DNA from: Platerodrilus igneus
Lineage: Eukaryota > Arthropoda > Insecta > Coleoptera > Lycidae
NCBI GenBank assembly: GCA_036346225.1
Contig: JARFIW010000139.1
Location: forward strand, 2,356,001 to 2,420,000
Direction: 5' to 3'
Length of the DNA stretch: 64,000 nucleotides
Part shown: positions 58,301 through 64,000 of the stretch, one piece after another
Position numbering within the stretch: position 1 is the stretch's first letter
Layout of the letters: every line of letters begins with the position of its first letter
Notes under the pieces: generated by a model
What the model was told of the DNA's origin: nothing
What the model saw: the letters and a program-made list of their open reading frames with translations, nothing else
Databases searched by the model: none
Position numbers and translations under genes: made by a program

Positions 58301-58806
58301 GTTTTCAGAAGACATTCATCAAACAGTGAAGGTTGCAAAAGTTTTATTATTATTAAATGCCGGAGGAGAAATGGAGTGTAAAGAAAAAATCTTTTCAGAT
58401 ATTCAAATTACTGACGATCTTGTTGAATACGAGGAAGAGGACTGTACTGATTCAACTAATGGTACTGAACCAGAGTATGTTGCGCTAACGGCGGCCGTCT
58501 AGTGTCAAGCGGCATCAAACCCATTTGAACAACTTTAGCTTTGAGAGTGAAATCTACAGTGGATGTAAATTCGGTACAATAAATTGATCGTGTCAAAAAT
58601 TCTGATAGTACCAAGGGTTCCGTAAGAAATTGCTGGTCGACTAAAGATAAGAAAATTGTTATAGAATTCTTTAAAAGTCACATCCGATACAAAACATCAT
58701 CAAAAAGCAAGAATGTATAGAATTTTGAACAAACATTCAACTAATTTGAGAACAGTGATTGGGTGCGAATAAAACACTGGTATATAACACATATGGAAAT
58801 AAATAA
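58301..58806 (+). pseudogene. C-terminal exon or remnant of an uncharacterised protein
   Basis: Preceded by a splice-acceptor-like TTGTTCTAG. The frame runs FSEDIHQTVKVAKVLLLLNA, an acidic stretch (VEYEEEDCTDSTNGTEPEY) and a stop at 58500. After a gap the same strand gives WSTKDKKIVIEFFKSHIRYK and, after a frame change, DWVRIKTLVYNTYGNK before TAA. The latter two resemble the short helical module 'WxxxEKxxVxxFFKxHI ... W..IKxxVyN' at the end of many uncharacterised arthropod and cnidarian proteins. I recognise the module but not its role. Broken frames suggest a pseudogene, though an intron inside is possible. Confidence 0.4.
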
Positions 58807-60130
58807 TTACTCAATTGTGTTTATCAATGTATGTATTTTAAGTAATGTTTAATAAACGCAAAGGAATTATCTATTTTGTTTAAACTACATATATTTTCTT
58901 AATGCTCGACCAGGTGATGGTTCATTAATGTATTAACAAAATGATGCATCGTGACCTCTAATAAAGAAAACAAAGAAAGCTAAACTTATAGTAGTTATAA
59001 TAAGTGCACAGTTCAATTTGTCTTTTGTTTAGTTCTTAAATAACAACTAAATAACATATTGTGTTCTTCATTTTATTAAAGTACGGTCGACTAAAGAATT
59101 TTGTAACTAACTCGAATAAATAAAGAACAATCGACGAAAAGTATTGTAACTCTCTGAAATATTAAAATGGTATTAATGATCTCTATAATCAACGAATCTT
59201 TAAAAGATCTCGATTAATAATACTTAAAATATTACACGGAAAGGAGTATGGTGGGGTGTCCTTTTTTTGGTGTTTTTAAGGGAAAAAATTAAAAATGAAA
59301 GGTAGGGTAGAAAGTATCGTTACAAAATGACAAAGCTACGGTCTAGGATAGTGTTACAGTTCCGTTACAAATATCAGACCATGACTTATGCTAAATTTCA
59401 TATACGTAGGTACCCAGGAACCGCCTTTGACACACGCCGCCCAATTAAGTTCTTTTAAACTTTGCAAAGGCCATGTTAACAATTCAGTTTTTAAAATATT
59501 CCTGTATTGAGCATAGCAAAGCCAGGTTGTGTAGCGTGTTTTATCATTTTTGGTCTTTATTAACCAATCACACCCCAATTAGGTTAGGCTGTGAGGGCCG
59601 GGCGTCAAATTGAAAAAAAATGTTTCAATTTTTCTGTAACGAACATACTATAGTCTGGTTGTGTGCAAAATTTTATCTCTTTGGATTTTAGGGAAGGGTT
59701 CTTAACCACCTGCATTCTAATTGGAGCCTTTTAAGTTGTGGAAATGGGGGTTTAAAACGGATAAAGCATTTTTTGTCATTTTGCTGCATACCAGAGTTTA
59801 GCATGCAAAATTGAATGTGTTTGTTTAATTAGAATGTTTTATGTGTAAAATGACTGCAGCTTGCATTGAAATTCTATATAGTTTTATGATCGTTATGGGT
59901 TTGTTATTGTTGCTGAAATGTGAATTTAGATGATCTACCTTTTGGGGCTTAATGATAATTAATACTATTAATTATAGTTATATACAGAACGGCAATTTTG
60001 CTAAGGGAAGGTTACGTTGCCTGTTATACCTTTTATAGTCACCAATCATTGCAGTTCACTACTAATAGCTTGAGAAAAGTGCGCATATTCCTCTGAGCTA
60101 TTTGTATCAGAACTACTTAAGTAAATAAAT
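58807..60130. other. No supported gene
   Basis: AT-rich; one 74-codon minus-strand frame (59354-59578) without a domain. Confidence 0.4.
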
Positions 60131-60137
60131 ATAGCGG

Positions 60138-60610
60138 GTGAGTCAGATAACGTGACCACTGCAAATACCTTCGAAAGTATTAGCAATAAGCAAAAATGCT
60201 ATAAATAAAATGTCCTCGGCTTACTATCCTTATAAAATGTCATATGGCAAAAATTTTTTGCACCCTTTGTTAAGAGGTGGGGTGATTTTCAATTTCAAAT
60301 GGTACTCTATATTGATATTGACATCATTGGAAAGCCTTAATTTTCTAGAATGCTATGCTATATCACATTCATATGGTCTTGATGATAACTTTTACAAACT
60401 TTTACTGGTTTATTTAGAAAACATTCCTGATATATAGCTATCGCGTGCACTGCATTTCCAACATTTTTACCTTATCCTCATATAAATATATTTATAATTA
60501 TTAAATTAACGCTACTAACGCAAACTTTATTTTTGCAATTTATTTATAACGTTTTACTAATACTAATATCTTCGGAGATATTTGCAGTGGTCACGTACTC
60601 TAACTCAATC
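60138..60610. mobile_element. Small inverted-repeat element (about 470 bp)
   Basis: The left arm (60138-60185) and right arm (60557-60604) share ACGTGACCACTGCAAATA in inverse orientation and looser matches on both sides. The interior has a 75-codon frame (60210-60437) of no known family. Target duplication not resolved. Confidence 0.6.
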
Positions 60611-61113
60611 GGTATATGGAAGGCGCATTGCACCGAGCTTTGTGCCGGACTGCACTTAGTAGCTTGGGCTGACCCATTGTGCATTGTATCCCTTTCGGCC
60701 GATTGCACAATCAAAACCAGGGCGATTGAGAATTAAAAGTGGGTAGATATTGATACTGTATCCATTTGTTTACATAAATGTGCTATTCTGTATGTATATC
60801 TTATTTGTATGCCCGTTTTAATAGTTATAACGCAATAATATTAGTAATTGAACTTTTGGAATTTTAAATACTCATGCACGCTCAGTGCAGGTGGAAAGCT
60901 TCCGCGCTACTGCTACTTCAGAAATCCTCACTCAAGTAGTTTAAAAATAAGTGACATTAATAAATTAGTTTAAGTAGTGTTGTGTATTAAAACACTCGGT
61001 TGCGATTACTATTTGTGAATACGGTCTATTCTCTTTTAATTTTATCTTCTTCTACTTGCCATTCTTTTGTTTTTGTAATTGCTTTATTTACTTCTTAGAA
61101 GTCTTCCCTTTGA
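60611..61113. other. Nothing recognised
   Basis: AT-rich spacer; no domain, repeat or signal that I can support. Confidence 0.4.
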
Positions 61114-61485
61114 TTGCGTAATAGCAGTTTTTACAATGAATGCAAAAAACATTCGTTAGTAGATTACTTTAAATCAGTTCCAGCTGCTAAAAAATCAAAA
61201 AGTAATGAAATTCTACATGAAAGTCAACCTCAAGAAGAACCTACTTCATCAAAAAACATCGAGCTAGATGTATTAGAATTAGATGATTTACCAAGTCTAT
61301 TAGGTGATAGTGATAGTGATAATGAACTAAATGCATTTATATTTGAATCCGTGTCGCAAGACGATGATGAGCCAGATTTAATTTTTGAAAACTGGCAAGA
61401 TAGATTTTGGCCTTTTGAGCAACTTTTAAAAGTATCTTCAGAAAACTCTTCTAACGATTTTTATTTATACAGATTTACAATTTGA
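61114..61485 (+). CDS. Acidic 123-codon frame, possible N-terminus of the hAT-type protein
   Basis: The frame has KHSLVDYFKSVPAAKKSKSN near its start and a long acidic, serine-rich tail (LLGDSDSDNELNAFIF). Many TTF-type hAT-derived proteins begin with a similar 'SLxxFFKxxP..KK' stretch followed by an acidic region, and the TTF finger remnant begins 500 bp downstream on the same strand. The link is an inference; 61486-61980 between them is unassigned. Confidence 0.35.
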   Translation: MRNSSFYNECKKHSLVDYFKSVPAAKKSKSNEILHESQPQEEPTSSKNIELDVLELDDLPSLLGDSDSDNELNAFIFESVSQDDDEPDLIFENWQDRFWPFEQLLKVSSENSSNDFYLYRFTI

Positions 61486-61979
61486 ATTTTCAATACAAGT
61501 ACATTATATTCATTAACGTATTGAGATCAAAGTTACTCTAAGTTGATATTTACTGAATTAAACGAACAAAAATTAGAATAAGTAGCTGAATAACCAACAA
61601 GGTTAAAGTTATGAAGCTCAAGACTGACTGGCCATCTTGGGCTCTCGAGGGTATTTATGTTGTCCCTGTCTTTCACATTGCTTGTGGGAACTGCAGAGCT
61701 TATGTCTGCTTATTTCTTTATTCATTTATACAATACAAAGTAACAATATTAATTCTAATAATTCAATCTTATTGTCTACTGTGACCTACACCTGCAGTGT
61801 CATATTACGTCTGGAATACAATGTATTCACATCCGTTCTCATGTCTAATTTATGAACTTCCATTAACCTTTTATTATTTATCCTCCAATTAATTATACAT
61901 TGTAACAATCTAACTTCAAATTTAATAATTCCTTTTGATTACCTATATATCCTAATTTGGGGGATATGTAACTGGCGTC

Positions 61980-64000
61980 AACAAAAAAGTTGCGCAATTG
62001 CCGAAACTGCATCACCTTATTCTACAAAAATTGTGCCCTGTTGTGTTTTAAATATTACGCCAGGACCGTCAAATCCTTCACAAAGTGTAAGATAGCCCAT
62101 TTCAGCCTATTTTAAACTTTTACCCGCAAACTAAATTTAGTGGTAGATTAAGGCACTTTAATAAAAGTTGGTATCAACTCTTTTCCTGGATGGAATATCA
62201 TTGTTTATTGTTTTGTGTCGTCATTTTACAATAAAAAGGACTCTAATCCAGTATTTGTAGGAATAGGGCTTAATAATTGGAAAAACGCATTGAATAAAGA
62301 TGCTGGACAAAAAACACGAAAATAGTTTAGAACATAAACATTTATTCGTTAAATGGTCGTCCTATAAAGCCATTAAATCACCAAGTACTGCCACCGCAGT
62401 AGTCAGACAAATAAGTGAAGCACATTTGAACTTCGTTAAAGAAAACCGAATATATGTTGGAGTAATCGTCGACATTATGCGATATACGGGCCTTCAGAAT
62501 ATTGCTGAAAGAGGAGATGTTGAAACTGTAGAAAGCTCTAATAGGAGTAATTTTAGAGAACTTCTTAAACTTTTCAGTAAGTATCATGAGATAGTTAAGA
62601 AAAAACTTGGTGAAGGGATAGCAGCAAACGCTAAATATACTAGCCAGAGTTTAGAATAAAATTTTGTTTATTTTTTCAAAGATGATGCTAGATAGGATAC
62701 GCAAAGACCTACAGAACGTAATTTGCTTTTCAATAATGTGCGACGAGACAAAAGATGTCACAAAAATTGAACAAGTTTTAGTTGTGGTTAGGTATTATTT
62801 AGATGGACAATCTATAAAAGATTTATAGGTTTCCAAGCTGCAAATAAGTTAGATGCTAGGTTCATTGCTTATTTATATTAAGGAGATATTAGCCCGACTA
62901 AATGTAGACTTGAAAAATGCGTAGCACAGACATATGATGGTGCAAATGTAATGAATGGTACGAATAACGGAGTTCAAAAACTTTTTAGGTATGAGGTTAA
63001 TCAAGCAATTTATGTACATTGCTATAATCATCGGTTGAACTTGGTTATAACGGATGTCTGCAAAAAGGCTGGTAAGAGCAATAAGTTTTTAATTTATTAC
63101 AAACTCTGTATGTTTTATTTCGCAATGGACTGTTTATGCGAGATTTATTGACTTGCAAAAAAGGCTTCATCCAAACAGACGACGATTATTAGAATTAAAG
63201 AAAATTTATTATACAACATGGCCGGCCCAAGTTTTTGCATGTTTAAGTGTAAAAAAATTTAAGCAAAATATTAGTATTACTCGACTTATTGATTAATGAG
63301 GATCAATCATTTTGCCGAGGCAATTGGATTGTTGTATCAGATAAATTTCAATTTGTTTTCAATATTTGTCTTTTTCGAAAATTTTGTTAGTACTCAAAGG
63401 TGTTAGTGATTATTTGCAAAAGTTACAGCTGACCTAAGTTCAAGTAATGATCTGATAATGTCTATTAGAATAACATTTAAAGAATGGAGAACATATGAAG
63501 GTTTCAAGGAATATGCAAACTTATATTCCGAAGTTATAAAATGTGTAACGGAAATAAAATTAATATTCCTCAGTCTATGCAAGAAAACGCAACAAAAGTG
63601 AGCGGAATAGAACGTTACCGCAAAACTATTAAAATTACATCATAGAGGAAGTGACTTCGGTGCAAAACAAACAATAAAGTGAAGTCATAAACTACTGTAA
63701 AATAAACATGTTTTACTGGTATTGGACGCTGTATTATCAGAACTCAATGAACGATTTGAACAGTGTTCCAACATTATCGTATCCAGTGGCTCTCTTCACC
63801 CTTAAAATGTAAATTTTTTAGTTTATGAACATCTGCTGCCGATGGCCAAACACTACAAATAAATTTGGAATGGTTGGAAGCTGAACTCAAAATTTTACCA
63901 AATACACTAAAATGATACAAAGAGCAAAACAAATTTATAATAAAAACAATTTTAAATTATATTGGCCTGCTTAAAGCATATAAAATTGTTTTCAATGAAA
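61980..64000 (+). pseudogene. hAT-type transposase remnant (TTF finger, DUF4371; ZMYM1-like)
   Basis: Plus-strand frames read in order: a decayed TTF-type finger with FNKSWYQLFSWMEYH (about 62155) and KKHENSLEHKHLFVKW (62300 on); the DUF4371 block RQISEAHLNFVKENR and TGLQNIAERGDVET within an intact 119-codon frame (62300-62659); then after shifts SIMCDETKDVTKIEQVLVVV, and QTYDGANVMNGTNNGVQKLF and VHCYNHRLNLVITDVC in the open frame 62951-63151; then broken pieces up to the window edge with no hAT dimerisation block yet. Such proteins derive from hAT transposases and recur as repeats in insects. Multiple stops and shifts show this copy is dead. It continues beyond the window. Confidence 0.85.

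Noticed and set aside
1..64000. Bacterial-type features (operons, ribosome-binding sites, CRISPR arrays, rRNA)
   Set aside because: Retrotransposons, splice-like signals and microsatellites show this is animal nuclear DNA; none of these features was seen.

Overview
This window is AT-rich nuclear DNA from an arthropod, most likely an insect. The transposons are of types common in insect genomes: mariner, piggyBac, hAT with TTF/DUF4371 domains, Ty3/Gypsy, BEL/Pao and EEP-endonuclease non-LTR elements. A TTAGG-like repeat, the arthropod telomere unit, also appears. There is no convincing intact host gene, no rRNA, no functional tRNA and no CRISPR. It reads as a gene-poor intergenic or intronic region filled with transposable elements of different ages, many nested. 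At most there are two short candidate host exons or gene remnants (8234-8421 on the minus strand, 58301-58806 on the plus strand). || Layout: 1-2900 is a decayed minus-strand Gypsy element (integrase, a gag-like piece and a tRNA-Lys primer site), interrupted by a 1.7-kb CAC-ended fold-back element (2933-4620). 4620-10838 is mostly unassigned and holds a minisatellite, a tRNA-derived SINE-like sequence, a candidate exon and two hAT-like ends 3.6 kb apart. 10839-23779 is a 6.47-kb head-to-tail tandem duplication. Each copy carries a decayed non-LTR retrotransposon and a 2.37-kb DNA element with about 425-bp inverted repeats; in copy 2 the element visibly splits the retrotransposon ORF1. 24486-30361 is a structurally complete Gypsy element (455-bp LTRs, 4-bp target duplication ATAA, tRNA-Pro primer site) whose gag-pol is broken by stops and frameshifts. 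30700-33350 holds remnants of a non-LTR element, a BEL/Pao element and a piggyBac transposase. || 34033-38676 is the most interesting locus. It is a 4.6-kb element with Polinton/Maverick-type termini (5'-AG...CT-3', 6-bp target duplication AATTAT) and about 1.15-kb inverted repeats. It carries one long decayed gene (about 770 codons) of no family I can name, with a faint resemblance to rolling-circle initiators, and a non-coding segment full of palindromes including a perfect 29-bp stem. A piece of a third copy of its terminal repeat lies at 44404-44603. || 38683-64000 carries a 245-bp minisatellite, fold-back elements, a Gypsy pol remnant between 548-bp direct repeats, an internally deleted RTE-like element, microsatellites, a mariner with a TA target duplication and a defective transposase, a small inverted-repeat element and, at the right edge, a decayed hAT-type transposase running off the window. 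Long stretches between these (for example 45487-51618 and 55883-58300) show nothing I can support. || The window's content is mostly parasites inserted into parasites. The coding segments are almost all pseudogenes, and nothing here needs to act as a pathway.
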